Shown here piece after piece: positions 35,855-44,226 of a stretch of 64,000 nucleotides of DNA. Below the pieces are notes generated by a model. It was not told the DNA's origin and made no database searches. It saw only the letters and a program-made list of their open reading frames with translations. The DNA comes from WRKP01 sp031549705 (GTDB taxonomy: Bacteria > Planctomycetota > Planctomycetia > Pirellulales > Thermoguttaceae). Within the stretch, counting starts at the first letter, position 1; each line of letters starts with the position of its first letter. The stretch lies in contig JAVBPI010000018.1 of NCBI GenBank assembly GCA_031549705.1, forward strand, positions 1 to 64,000. The letters run 5' to 3'. The translations under genes were made by a program, and so were the position numbers.

Positions 35855-36076
35855 TCTTTCTGAAATACGAGCGTTCTTTGATCTTTCAACAGCTTAAACT
35901 AAATTGCGATAAAAGTCAATATTATTTCATATTTTCTCAATAAAATTTACTGCAATGTTTGTTTTATTTGTCATTGACGATGTTTTCGCATGTTGATATT
36001 TCAAACTCTTCGACATCCGATATACTGAAGTTGCGTTGGACGAGGCTCCTCATGGATCATCATTTTGAACTGGAAA

Positions 36077-37036
36077 ATGAACGAAACCCCTCCCTCCCCG
36101 ATCATCGAAGACGCCACGACGTTGCGATTCTCACCGCGACGGATTCCGCTCTGTTTCTATCCCTACTTCTACCAGCACTGCCAGCAAGGTTTTGCGCCGC
36201 TGTGCGTCGGAGCGTTCATTTTCATCGCCGTTGTCAAACTGATGGGAAACCTGACGAGTTTCGAAGATATTTTCCGTCGCCAGTATTCCCCCGACTGGAA
36301 ACCGGCCGGTATTGCGACCGTTGTCTCAAGGGAGCCGTCGACATGGAACGATTTTTTCATTCCGTTCAATACCGTTGTTTTTGCTTTTGATGCCCCCGAC
36401 GGAAAACGACGGCAGGAATCTTGCGGATGTTTCGGCAATAAGTTTGCGGTCGAAAATCGTTATCCCGTGGAAGTGCTCCAGGACCGTTGGGACGAATATC
36501 GACTTGTCGGTTCCTGGACCCATCTTTTTTTGATAACGGTCGAAATTCTCCTCTTGAGCGCCGTTTTCGTTGCCGCCGGAACCGCGCATTTTTCTTTCGG
36601 TCTTCGGTCCGGCCATCGAAAGCGGTTTCTTTATCGTTTCGGGATCGCTACACAATCGCGGTGTGTCGGTTCGTCGCCGATCCGTTTTTGGAGCCGCTTC
36701 ACGCCGTTCGTTGACGCGCTGTTTCCATTCGTCGACACGAACGGCGTCGAACGAACCGCGAAAATGTCCGTCCTCCGATCCTTCATGAAGCCGAAAACCG
36801 AGCGGCAGAGAAAAAGATTCGATCCCGATGCGCCGTTCGTTCTCTTCTTCGACGCCGACGCCCCGGAACGGTACGAACTTCTTTACGCGTTGGGATCGAA
36901 GACGGCTTATGATTTCGTAACGCATGAATTCAAACCTTCATGGGACATTGCTCTTGCCGGTTATTTCATGCTCCTGCTGTGGTTCGTTCTCGTCGCCGTG
37001 ATGTCGTATTTTGTCGTGAAGGTTGTCTTCATTTGA
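36077..37036 (+). CDS. Membrane protein of unknown function
   Basis: 319 residues starting MNETPPSPIIEDATTLRFSP. Three hydrophobic segments are seen (about 40-60, FAPLCVGAFIFIAVVKLMG; 145-165, TVEILLLSAVFVAAGTAHF; and the last 25 residues, FMLLLWFVLVAVMSYFVVKVVFI). The loop between the first two holds ESCGCFGNKFAVENRYPVEV, a cysteine pair in a soluble domain. No named family. It heads a run of plus-strand genes. The ATG at 36077 is preferred over a TTG four codons earlier. Confidence 0.6.
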   Translation: MNETPPSPIIEDATTLRFSPRRIPLCFYPYFYQHCQQGFAPLCVGAFIFIAVVKLMGNLTSFEDIFRRQYSPDWKPAGIATVVSREPSTWNDFFIPFNTVVFAFDAPDGKRRQESCGCFGNKFAVENRYPVEVLQDRWDEYRLVGSWTHLFLITVEILLLSAVFVAAGTAHFSFGLRSGHRKRFLYRFGIATQSRCVGSSPIRFWSRFTPFVDALFPFVDTNGVERTAKMSVLRSFMKPKTERQRKRFDPDAPFVLFFDADAPERYELLYALGSKTAYDFVTHEFKPSWDIALAGYFMLLLWFVLVAVMSYFVVKVVFI

Positions 37037-37095
37037 GTCAATTCGCGGCTGAAACGCAAGCGGAATGCTTGAAAAGATCGATTCGAGAGCGTAAA

Positions 37096-37716
37096 ATGTC
37101 GACGAAAGCAGATCAATCCCGACGACGACGACTTTTACTTCCTGCCGAAAAAGAAATGAACCCCGAAGAAGCCCCGACATCCAAACGTGACTTTCCCATG
37201 TTCATCGTGGCGATCGGCACGTTTGCGTTCGCGCTGTACTATTTGATCGGCAACGTTTTGGCTCTTGACTCTCCGTTTTGGGACACGTTCCGTTGGTGGC
37301 CGGCGACGGGGGACCTTTTACCCGGAATGGTCGGCGGATTGTTTTCCTTTGTGGCGGCAGGTTATGTCGGATGGCAAGTTCTCGCCGATCTTCGGCAAAG
37401 CGAACATGGATGGCCGTTGCGTTGGGCCACCCATACAATCTCTATTGTCGTCTACATATCGGTGGTGACTTTTGCGGCGTTTTTCGTGTATGAGGCTCGG
37501 ACTCTTGGTTCCGGCAGAGACGCGCCGATCAGAATCGTATTGTCGACATTGTTTTTTTGCATCCCGATATCAATGGGATTGCGGGCGATTTCAAGTCTGG
37601 TTGTCGTGTTTCAAAAACACCCGATACGTTCACGTCTTTATGTGTCCGCCGCACTGCTTGATTCTGCCTTCATTTTGTTCTTGAGTACGTTTATGTACAT
37701 CGGATCGAAATTTTGA
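37096..37716 (+). CDS. Four-helix membrane protein of unknown function
   Basis: 206 residues. A basic N-terminus (SRRRRLLLPAEK) precedes four or five membrane helices (FIVAIGTFAFALYYLIGNVL; MVGGLFSFVAAGYVGWQVL; HTISIVVYISVVTFAAFFVY; IVLSTLFFCIPISMGLRA; ALLDSAFILFLSTFMYIG). No catalytic motif or family recognised. It lies 59 bases after the previous membrane protein, which it does not resemble, and 16 bases before ybaK, so it is probably in the same transcript. Confidence 0.65.
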   Translation: MSTKADQSRRRRLLLPAEKEMNPEEAPTSKRDFPMFIVAIGTFAFALYYLIGNVLALDSPFWDTFRWWPATGDLLPGMVGGLFSFVAAGYVGWQVLADLRQSEHGWPLRWATHTISIVVYISVVTFAAFFVYEARTLGSGRDAPIRIVLSTLFFCIPISMGLRAISSLVVVFQKHPIRSRLYVSAALLDSAFILFLSTFMYIGSKF

Positions 37717-37732
37717 AAAATTGAAATACGCC

Positions 37733-38209
37733 ATGAAACCGACCAAAACGAACGCCGCACGGCTGCTCGACAAAGCGAAGCGGCCGTACGAACTGATTGC
37801 GTACGAAGTCGACGAAACGGACTTGAGCGCCGTCCATGTCGCCGCGCAACTCGGGGAGCCGGTCGAACAGGTGTTCAAAACGCTGGTGCTCCACGGTGAT
37901 CGAACAGGATTTTTCGTTTGCATTATTCCCGGCGACGCGGAACTGGACCTGAAAACGGTGGCGAAAATCACCGGCAACAAAAGTTGCGACATGATCCCGA
38001 TGAAGGAACTCCTCCCGACCACCGGATACATCCGCGGCGCCTGTTCGCCGATCGGCATGAAGAAGAAATTCCCAACGTACATCGACGAAAGTTGCCGCCT
38101 TTTCGAAACGATTTACGTCAGCGCGGGTTTGCGCGGCCTGCAAATCAAGATTTCCCCCGATGAACTGATCGCCGAAATCGACGCCCACGTCGTCGGACTG
38201 GTCGAGTAA
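37733..38209 (+). CDS. ybaK: Cys-tRNA(Pro) deacylase YbaK
   Basis: 158-residue trans-editing enzyme that hydrolyses cysteine mischarged on tRNA-Pro, in the cytoplasm. It covers the whole INS-like YbaK domain: KTNAARLLDKAKRPYEL, VFKTLVLHGDRTGFFVCIIPGDAELDLK (with the conserved substrate-pocket lysine of FKTLV), and TGYIRGACSPIGMKKKFPTYID. Length is normal. The ATG at 37733 is preferred to a TTG four codons upstream. Confidence 0.9.
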   Translation: MKPTKTNAARLLDKAKRPYELIAYEVDETDLSAVHVAAQLGEPVEQVFKTLVLHGDRTGFFVCIIPGDAELDLKTVAKITGNKSCDMIPMKELLPTTGYIRGACSPIGMKKKFPTYIDESCRLFETIYVSAGLRGLQIKISPDELIAEIDAHVVGLVE

Positions 38210-38226
38210 AACGAAACGATCAACTT

Positions 38227-38703
38227 ATGCGACCGATTCCTTCGATCCTCTTGATTTTTGCCGTAACAATAAGCGGATGTTTGCTGCCGAGCGGTAGTCG
38301 GACGGCGGACCGAACATTGCTGAAGGAGATTTCGATCCCCTCCAACATCGAGCACATCGAAGTGTCGGTCTTCGAAAGAGATCCGGAAAATACTTCCACA
38401 AGAGTCGCCAAAAAATTCAAACTCGACGATCCCCGGAGCATTGCGTTGGTTTGCTCGGTCCTGAACGGGAAAAGCATTCAAACATATTTTGCGACCGAAC
38501 CCTTTCCCGAAGCAACCCTGATGATCGCCTATAAAACACAAAACGAAAAGGAAAACCTGACTTACTTGCATTTACATGGCAACACCATCGATGTGGGAGG
38601 CGGCTTCGTCAACATATCCGATACGGAAAAAGAACGGCTTTGGAACCTTTTTAGCCGTGAGCTTCAACGATCAGGGTCGGAACCGCAAGTCCCGGCTCAT
38701 TAA
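38227..38703 (+). CDS. Small lipoprotein of unknown function
   Basis: 158 residues with a lipoprotein signal (ILLIFAVTISGC, lipobox cysteine about residue 18). The mature part is a single alpha/beta domain with KLDDPRSIALVCSVLNGKS and LTYLHLHGNTIDVGGGFV, without a motif I recognise. It follows ybaK by 17 bases and precedes the sulfotransferase by 28, so the three are likely co-transcribed. Slightly more AT-rich than its neighbours. Confidence 0.65.
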   Translation: MRPIPSILLIFAVTISGCLLPSGSRTADRTLLKEISIPSNIEHIEVSVFERDPENTSTRVAKKFKLDDPRSIALVCSVLNGKSIQTYFATEPFPEATLMIAYKTQNEKENLTYLHLHGNTIDVGGGFVNISDTEKERLWNLFSRELQRSGSEPQVPAH

Positions 38704-38731
38704 CATTTCATACAACCGAACTATTCGACAC

Positions 38732-39871
38732 ATGACCACACCGATCACGAAACACGAAGTCGGCGGCTATAAAGACCGTTTTTGGTATCCCCGTTTCTGG
38801 GACGGCATGACGATGCGCGCCTGGCTGAAGCTCCTCAAGAGCGGCCACTACCGCGTCGCGCCGGTCCGCTGGGGAATGGCCGCGATCATCACCGGCCTGG
38901 CGATCACGATGAATTCGCCGTTCGCTATGTTACAAAAACTCGTTTACGGCAAACGGATTCGCGAAACGAAATTGAACGGGCCGCCGATTTTCATCCTCGG
39001 GCACTGGCGGTCCGGCACGACGTTGCTGCACGAATACATGATCCGCGACGATCGGTTCACGTTTTCGGACACTTATGCGTGTTTCGCCCCGGAACACTTC
39101 ATCATGTCCCGGTATTCCCTGCGACCGCTCGCCGCGTTTTTCATGCCGACGAAGCGGCCGATCGACAACATGGAAGCCGGGTTCGATCGCCCGCAGGAAG
39201 ACGAGTTCGCGATGACCTCCATGGGCCTGCCGTCGCCGTACAGAAATTTGATCTTCCCGCAAAACAAGGAAAAAATCGACGTCGATTATCTCACGATGCG
39301 CACCTTGACCGATGCGCAACGAAAAGAATGGCTCGACGGCATGGAATTCTTCCTCAAGGCGTTGACGTATGTGACGCCGAAACAACTCGTACTCAAATCG
39401 CCGCCGCACACGGCACGGATCAAGACCATCCTGGAACGGTTCCCGGACGCGAAATTCGTGCACATTCACCGCAACCCGTATTCGCTCTTTCCCTCGACGC
39501 ACAATCTCTGGATGCGGCTTGCCCGTGACGAAGGAGCCCAGCGCCCGACCGAAGAGGGAATGGAAGAATACATTTTCAGTTCGCTCGTCAACATGTACGA
39601 AGCGTTCGACGCCGACATCCCGCTCCTGAAACCGGGACAGTATTGCGAAGTCGCTTACAAAGAGCTGACCGCCAGGCCCATGGAAACGATCGAGAAACTG
39701 TATCGGGAAATCGATTTGGACGGCTTCGAAAACGTCAAGCCTGAAATGGAAAAGTTCGCGGCGTCCCAAAAAGATTACAAAAAAAACAAGTTCGAAATGG
39801 CCCCCGAGTTGAAACAAAAAATCGCCGACCGATGGTCGTGGTATTTCGAACATTACGGGTACGAAAAATAA
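38732..39871 (+). CDS. Sulfotransferase family protein
   Basis: 379 residues. The PAPS-binding 5'-phosphosulfate loop is GHWRSGTTLLH (residues 90-100) and the 3'-phosphate motif is FVHIHRNPYSLFPSTHN; LKSPPHTARIKTI lies between, as in Sulfotransfer_3-type enzymes. A hydrophobic stretch near residue 48-62 may make it membrane-associated. It transfers sulfate from PAPS to an unknown acceptor, perhaps a glycan or lipid. Last gene of the 36-40 kb run; a MITE-like element begins nine bases after its stop. Confidence 0.88.
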   Translation: MTTPITKHEVGGYKDRFWYPRFWDGMTMRAWLKLLKSGHYRVAPVRWGMAAIITGLAITMNSPFAMLQKLVYGKRIRETKLNGPPIFILGHWRSGTTLLHEYMIRDDRFTFSDTYACFAPEHFIMSRYSLRPLAAFFMPTKRPIDNMEAGFDRPQEDEFAMTSMGLPSPYRNLIFPQNKEKIDVDYLTMRTLTDAQRKEWLDGMEFFLKALTYVTPKQLVLKSPPHTARIKTILERFPDAKFVHIHRNPYSLFPSTHNLWMRLARDEGAQRPTEEGMEEYIFSSLVNMYEAFDADIPLLKPGQYCEVAYKELTARPMETIEKLYREIDLDGFENVKPEMEKFAASQKDYKKNKFEMAPELKQKIADRWSWYFEHYGYEK

Positions 39872-39879
39872 GCGTACCC

Positions 39880-40001
39880 GTCATCCCCGCGCAGGTGGGG
39901 ACCTGGAGATTCGACGACAAATGTTTTTTGTACATCTTGTTAACGGACGCAAACGGTCAGCAATGCTTTTCGTCTGGGTCCCCGCCTGCGCGGGGATGAC
40001 G
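39880..40001 (+). mobile_element. MITE-like element, copy 2
   Basis: 122 bp bounded by GTCATCCCCGCGCAGGTGGG and its reverse complement (CCCGCCTGCGCGGGGATGAC). Interior GACGCAAACGGT and CTTTTCGTC match copies 1 and 4. It ends 28 bases before the trpB leader promoter. Confidence 0.65.
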
Positions 40002-40029
40002 ATGTTGCCGAATTTTTATAAATATCCTC

Positions 40030-40057
40030 TTGACACGCCATCCGATTAACCGATAAT
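40030..40057 (+). promoter_or_regulatory. Promoter of the trpB leader
   Basis: TTGACA (40030-40035), 16-base spacer, GATAAT (40052-40057). The predicted transcription start is near 40064, so the leader peptide ATG at 40065 would be at or next to the 5' end (leaderless). Confidence 0.6.
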
Positions 40058-40064
40058 ATCCTCC

Positions 40065-40145
40065 ATGCAAACATTCGTTCTCCATTTTCGGCAAGATTCC
40101 TGGCGAGGCTGGCGTGACCGGTCGCGCTCGGCTTCCGTTTGTTGA
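40065..40145 (+). CDS. Candidate trp leader peptide
   Basis: 26 codons ending TGA. The peptide contains Trp at codons 13 and 16 (DSWRGWRD) and nothing that resembles a functional domain. No Shine-Dalgarno precedes the ATG, which coincides with the predicted transcript start, so translation would be leaderless. Stalling at the second Trp codon (40110-40112) would leave the 40124-40134 segment free; reading on to the stop would cover it. This is what a transcription-attenuation leader requires. Not proven to be translated. Confidence 0.6.
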   Translation: MQTFVLHFRQDSWRGWRDRSRSASVC

Positions 40146-40188
40146 GATTGAAGAGCATTTCGTCTGAAATCCCCAAGGCCGCAAGCGC
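40124..40188 (+). promoter_or_regulatory. Candidate antiterminator of trpB attenuator
   Basis: GCGCTCGGCTT (40124-40134) can pair with AAGGCCGCAAGCGC (40175-40188): 5 bp, a 2-base bulge, 3 bp, a 1-base bulge, 3 bp. This uses the 5' arm of the downstream terminator, so the two structures are mutually exclusive. Confidence 0.5.
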
Positions 40189-40214
40189 AGTTTCTGTGTT
40201 TGCGGTCTTTTTTT
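40177..40214 (+). terminator. Intrinsic terminator/attenuator before trpB
   Basis: GGCCGCAAGCGCAG (40177-40190) pairs with CTGTGTTTGCGGTC (40194-40207), 14 bp with three G-U pairs and a TTT loop, followed by seven Ts (40208-40214). It lies 46 bases before the trpB ATG. Confidence 0.8.
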
Positions 40215-40260
40215 ATGCCGTCGACACCGCTTGCGTCCGTACACCATCAAGGAGAAAACC

Positions 40261-41481
40261 ATGGACTACACAACGTATTTTCGACATTTTCCGAACCGAA
40301 ACGGCGAATTCGGAGCTTACGGCGGCGCGTTCCTTCCGGACGAACTCATTCCGGCGTTCGAGGAGATTACGCACGCTTACAAAACGATCTGCCATTCGGC
40401 GCAGTTCATCAACGAATTACGCCGCATCCGCAAGGAATTCCAGGGGCGTCCGACGCCGGTTTACCATTGTGAGCGTCTTTCCCGACTCATCGGTGGAAGC
40501 CAGATTTACCTGAAACGGGAGGATCTGAACCACACGGGCGCCCACAAACTGAACCACTGCATGGGGGAAGGACTTCTCGCCAAATTCATGGGGAAAAAGA
40601 TGCTGATCGCCGAAACCGGTGCCGGTCAGCACGGTGTTGCCATCGCCACGGCGGCGGCCCATTTCGGCTTGCAATGCGAAGTGCACATGGGAGAAGTCGA
40701 CATCGAAAAAGAGGCTCCGAACGTTTCCCGCATGAAAATTCTCGGCGCGAAAGTCGTTTGCGTCACTCACGGCCAGAAAACGCTCAAGGAAGCGGTCGAT
40801 TCGGCGTTCGAATCGTATCTCAAGAATTACAAGGACGCCATTTACTGCATCGGTTCGGTCGTCGGGCCGCATCCATTTCCGATGATGGTCCGCGACTTCC
40901 AAATGGTCGTCGGCGTCGAGGCCCGGCAGCAGTTCATCGAGATGACCGGCAACCTCCCTGACGCGGTTCTGGCGTGCGTCGGCGGCGGGAGTAACGCCAT
41001 GGGAATGTTCAGCGGCTTCTTGAACGATCCGGTGCCGCTTTACGGGGTCGAGCCGCTCGGCAAGGGAACCAAGCTCGGCGAACACGCGGCGACGATGACG
41101 TACGGAAAACCGGGAATTCTCCACGGGTTCAAGAGCTATACGCTGCAACAAGAGGACGGTTCCCCGGCACCGGTCCATTCGATTGCCTCGGGACTCGATT
41201 ACCAGTCGGTCGGTCCGGAACACGCCTTGCTCCATGACGAAAAACGGGTCACGTACGTCGGCGCCACCGATGCGGAGACGATCGACGCTTTTTTCAAGCT
41301 CTCCCGATACGAGGGGATCATTCCCGCCTTGGAAAGCGCCCACGCCATCGCTTACGGCATGAAACTCGCCAAGCAAATGGACGTCGGCGCGATTCTCGTC
41401 AACTGCTCCGGTCGCGGCGACAAAGACGTCGATTACGTCATCAAAAATTTCGGATACGGCGACAACGCGGTGAATCCATAG
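40261..41481 (+). CDS. trpB: Tryptophan synthase beta chain
   Basis: PLP enzyme joining indole and serine to make tryptophan, normally in an alpha2-beta2 complex with TrpA. 406 residues, TrpB1 type: GEFGAYGGAFLPDELIPA, GRPTPVYHCERLS, the PLP lysine in HTGAHKLNH (K96), AETGAGQHGVA, and the phosphate-binding GGGSNAMG. ATG at 40261 with AAGGAG six bases upstream. No trpA or other trp gene follows, so the partner is elsewhere. It is preceded by a leader with a Trp-containing peptide and terminator, which suggests control by tryptophan supply through attenuation. Confidence 0.95.
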   Translation: MDYTTYFRHFPNRNGEFGAYGGAFLPDELIPAFEEITHAYKTICHSAQFINELRRIRKEFQGRPTPVYHCERLSRLIGGSQIYLKREDLNHTGAHKLNHCMGEGLLAKFMGKKMLIAETGAGQHGVAIATAAAHFGLQCEVHMGEVDIEKEAPNVSRMKILGAKVVCVTHGQKTLKEAVDSAFESYLKNYKDAIYCIGSVVGPHPFPMMVRDFQMVVGVEARQQFIEMTGNLPDAVLACVGGGSNAMGMFSGFLNDPVPLYGVEPLGKGTKLGEHAATMTYGKPGILHGFKSYTLQQEDGSPAPVHSIASGLDYQSVGPEHALLHDEKRVTYVGATDAETIDAFFKLSRYEGIIPALESAHAIAYGMKLAKQMDVGAILVNCSGRGDKDVDYVIKNFGYGDNAVNP

Positions 41482-41505
41482 TACAACGTTAACGATATAA
41501 AGTGC

Positions 41506-41629
41506 GTCATCCCCGCGCAGACGGGGACCCGGACGGTGGATTTTCCATTCCGTTGCACCGCGTCAACTTCATCCTGTGCAGCGGGTTAGAACGATTTCTC
41601 TCCAGGTCATCGCCTGCGCGGGAATGACG
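41506..41629 (+). mobile_element. MITE-like element, copy 3 (degenerate)
   Basis: 124 bp; left end GTCATCCCCGCGCAGACGGG, right end CGCCTGCGCGGGAATGACG with mismatches; interior conserved only weakly. The rest of 41482-41831 holds a terminator and no gene. Confidence 0.5.
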
Positions 41630-41740
41630 ATACTTTGTTGTTCTCACGACGATCAATTCGCTGACTTGGGAGTAGGATGTTCGCCGGGGTTTTCCGACTG
41701 GTTGCCGCCCATGGACAGCAATTGGCTCACGGCTGCTCTG

Positions 41741-41777
41741 AAAATCGTCGAAGGCGGCACACCTTTGACGATTTTTT
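41741..41777 (+). terminator. Intrinsic terminator upstream of the glycosyltransferase
   Basis: AAAATCGTCGAAGG pairs with CCTTTGACGATTTT across a 7-base loop, ending in a T-run. Probably ends trpB transcription; a TATAAT directly follows (41781-41786), though with no good -35. Confidence 0.65.
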
Positions 41778-41831
41778 ATGTATAATGGAGGAAATTTTGG
41801 AGAGAACACCGCTTCAGCCCCGGAAACGACC

Positions 41832-42812
41832 ATGCAGCTTTCCATAGTAATTCCGCTCTTCAACGAAGAAGAGAGCCTCGTTCAGCTTCATCGGGAGATC
41901 GCCGATGTTGCGAAGACGAACCATTACGATCTGGAGATCGTTTTCATCGACGACGGTTCGAAAGACCGTTCCTGGGAGATCGTCGAACAGCTTGCGCAGG
42001 CGGATTCCCGGGTTCGGGGAATCCGTTTTCGCCGCAATTTCGGCAAAGCGGCGGCCCTGAACGCCGGTTTCGAGGCGGCTCGCGGCGATCTGATCATGAC
42101 GATGGACGCCGACCTGCAAGACGACCCGAAAGAAATTCCGGAGTTTCTCGCCCTCATGGATTCCGGTCTCGACGTCGTCAGCGGCTGGAAACAGGTTCGG
42201 CACGATCCTTGGCACAAAGTGATTCCGTCCCGGTTTTTCAATGGAATGGTCAGTTGGATGACCGGCGTGAAACTGCACGATCACAATTGCGGCATGAAGT
42301 GTTACCGGCGTGAAATCTTCGACGAAGTCACGCTTTACGGCGAACTTCACCGTTTCGTGCCGGTTCTCGCGGCGGCCCGTGGATTCAAGGTCGGCGAAAA
42401 AGTCGTCGAACACCGGGCTCGGCAATTCGGGCAATCGAAATACGGTTTTACGCGGTTCGTCAAGGGATTTCTCGATTTGTTCACAGTGTGGTTCCTTACC
42501 GCTTACGGTCAGCGACCGCAGCATTTGATGGGAACCATCGGGCTGACGGCGGCGGCGATAGGCTCGTTTGTGCTTTTGGCGCTCGCCTTTTTCTGGGGGC
42601 TCTCGCGGCTCGAACTGCCGATGTTGGAGTGTTGTGACCTGAACAAACCAATCGACATCGGCAAGCGTCCGGCGGTCCTTTACAGCGTTGCGCTGCTCTT
42701 GTTCGGCGGACAGTTGCTCTCGATGGGATTCATCGCGGAGTTGTTCATCGCCTACCAGAACCGGATTTCGAAAGGATATTCCGTCAAGAGCACCATCGGG
42801 GATTCCCGATGA
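41832..42812 (+). CDS. Family 2 glycosyltransferase, polyprenyl-phosphate type
   Basis: 326 residues. A GT-A catalytic domain (1-225) has IPLFNEEE, FIDDGSKDRSW, the DXD-like MDADLQDDP and HDHNCGMKCYRREIFDEV, followed by two C-terminal membrane helices (around 235-260 and 285-310). This is the layout of DPM/GtrB/ArnC-like enzymes that move a sugar onto undecaprenyl phosphate at the inner membrane face. The sugar and pathway are not deducible. It is isolated between MITE-like copies 3 and 4. Confidence 0.88.
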   Translation: MQLSIVIPLFNEEESLVQLHREIADVAKTNHYDLEIVFIDDGSKDRSWEIVEQLAQADSRVRGIRFRRNFGKAAALNAGFEAARGDLIMTMDADLQDDPKEIPEFLALMDSGLDVVSGWKQVRHDPWHKVIPSRFFNGMVSWMTGVKLHDHNCGMKCYRREIFDEVTLYGELHRFVPVLAAARGFKVGEKVVEHRARQFGQSKYGFTRFVKGFLDLFTVWFLTAYGQRPQHLMGTIGLTAAAIGSFVLLALAFFWGLSRLELPMLECCDLNKPIDIGKRPAVLYSVALLLFGGQLLSMGFIAELFIAYQNRISKGYSVKSTIGDSR

Positions 42813-42858
42813 GATGATAGTTCCTCCACAATAACATTCGAGAAAAAAGCAAGATGCC

Positions 42859-42980
42859 GTCATCCCCGCGCAGGCGGGGACCCAGAGAGCAAGTTTTGTT
42901 GCCCTCTTGCACACGTTGTTGACGGATGCAAACGGTTAATCGCCTCTTTCGTCCAGGCCCCTACCTGCGCGGAGATGACG
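42859..42980 (+). mobile_element. MITE-like element, copy 4
   Basis: 122 bp; left end GTCATCCCCGCGCAGGCGGG, right end CCTACCTGCGCGGAGATGACG. Interior GATGCAAACGGTT and CTCTTTCGTC align with copy 2. Confidence 0.65.
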
Positions 42981-43016
42981 AACCGATTTACCATTTCCAT
43001 AACTCATCGAAACACC

Positions 43017-44027
43017 ATGACCGACAAAACGACTCGCCGTGAAATTTTAGGCAATCTGCTCCTCGGAGGCGTCGCGGTGACGGCTGCCGGCGTCTGCAAA
43101 AGTTCGATTGAAGAAAAGGTGCTCGCCGAAGAAGTCGAAGGAGTCGACGCCCTTTCCAGCCCGACGCGAAAAGACACGAATTGGTCGAAGCTCTCCGACC
43201 TGAAGGAAAAAATTCCGATGGCGAAGCTCGGCGACGTCAAATTGAGCCGAATGTTTCTCGGCGGCAACCTCGTCAGCGGTTACGCGCATGCCCGGGACCT
43301 GATTTACGTGTCCGACCTCGTCAAGGCGTATCACACGAAAGAGAAAATTTTCGCGACGCTCAAACTCGGCGAGGCGTGCGGCATGAACACATTCCTGATG
43401 AATCCCTCCCTCTGCGACGTGATCAAGGAGTATTGGGAAAAAGCGGGAGGTGCGATCCAATTCATCACGAATTGCAGCGGAAAAACCGACGAGGCCCTGA
43501 TCGCCAACATGCAAAAATCGATCGATTACGGTGCTTCGGCATGTCTCGTCCAAGGGGAAGTCGCCGACCGACTTGTTCGTGAGCAAAAATTCGACCTGCT
43601 TGCCCAAAGCGTCGAATTGGTCCGTAAAAACGATCTTCCCGCCGGAATCGCGGCTCATCGGCTTGAGACGCTCCAAGCGTGCGTCGCCAAAGGAATTCGG
43701 CCCGATTTTTGGATGAAAACATTCCACCACCTGAAATATTGGTCCGCCAAGCCGGGACAAGCGGAACACGACAACGTCTTCTGCCGCGACCCGCAGGAAA
43801 CAATCGATTTCATGGCCGATCAACCGGAACCGTGGATTGGGTTCAAAGTCCTCGCCGCCGGAGCGATCAAGCCGCAGGACGGTTTCCGATTCGCTTTCGA
43901 AGGGGGTGCCGACTTCATTTGCGTCGGCATGTACGATTTCCAGGTTGTCGACGACGTTAATATCTGCAATGCGGTGCTCCAGGGGACGCTGAATCGTAAG
44001 CGCTCCTGGAAATCGGGGAATGTTTGA
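43017..44027 (+). CDS. Tat-signal protein with TIM-barrel-like body
   Basis: 336 residues. The N-terminus TTRREILGNLLLGGVAVTAAGV is a twin-arginine-like signal, suggesting export in folded form. The mature part (KLGDVKLSRMFLGGNLVSGYAHARDLIYV onward) starts like an aldo/keto reductase fold, and the alternating strands with GAIQFITNCSG, IGFKVLAAGAIKPQDG and GGADFICVGMYDFQV suggest a TIM barrel, but the usual catalytic tetrad is not visible. Function unknown. The ATG at 43017 leads directly into the Tat motif; an in-frame ATG 42 bases upstream lies in the right end of MITE copy 4. Confidence 0.75.
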   Translation: MTDKTTRREILGNLLLGGVAVTAAGVCKSSIEEKVLAEEVEGVDALSSPTRKDTNWSKLSDLKEKIPMAKLGDVKLSRMFLGGNLVSGYAHARDLIYVSDLVKAYHTKEKIFATLKLGEACGMNTFLMNPSLCDVIKEYWEKAGGAIQFITNCSGKTDEALIANMQKSIDYGASACLVQGEVADRLVREQKFDLLAQSVELVRKNDLPAGIAAHRLETLQACVAKGIRPDFWMKTFHHLKYWSAKPGQAEHDNVFCRDPQETIDFMADQPEPWIGFKVLAAGAIKPQDGFRFAFEGGADFICVGMYDFQVVDDVNICNAVLQGTLNRKRSWKSGNV

Positions 44028-44226
44028 AAATCCCATATTAATCCGCTGAGGTTTTTTCAGGGACTCTATGAATCCGATTCGGATAACCTATAATAGGGAG
44101 AGTTTTCTTGCACCCGCCCAAAGTACCGATCGGCTGAAACGGTTAATCCTCGGCGATCTTTCTGTTCTGAAAATCGCCCCGGAAATCCGCCCGTCGGTCG
44201 TTGTGTTGTCCATAAAGAGGTAATTC

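Noticed and set aside
40231..40260. TTG start ten codons upstream of trpB
   Set aside because: The ATG at 40261 has an AAGGAG at ideal spacing and gives the normal TrpB N-terminus.
41781..41786. TATAAT as promoter of the glycosyltransferase
   Set aside because: No acceptable -35 at 16-18 bases; the nearby TTGACG is only 10 bases away and belongs to a terminator stem.
32301..42980. CRISPR-like array from the recurring GTCATCCCCGCG repeats
   Set aside because: The repeats occur as inverted pairs kilobases apart, not as regularly spaced direct repeats, and no cas genes are present.
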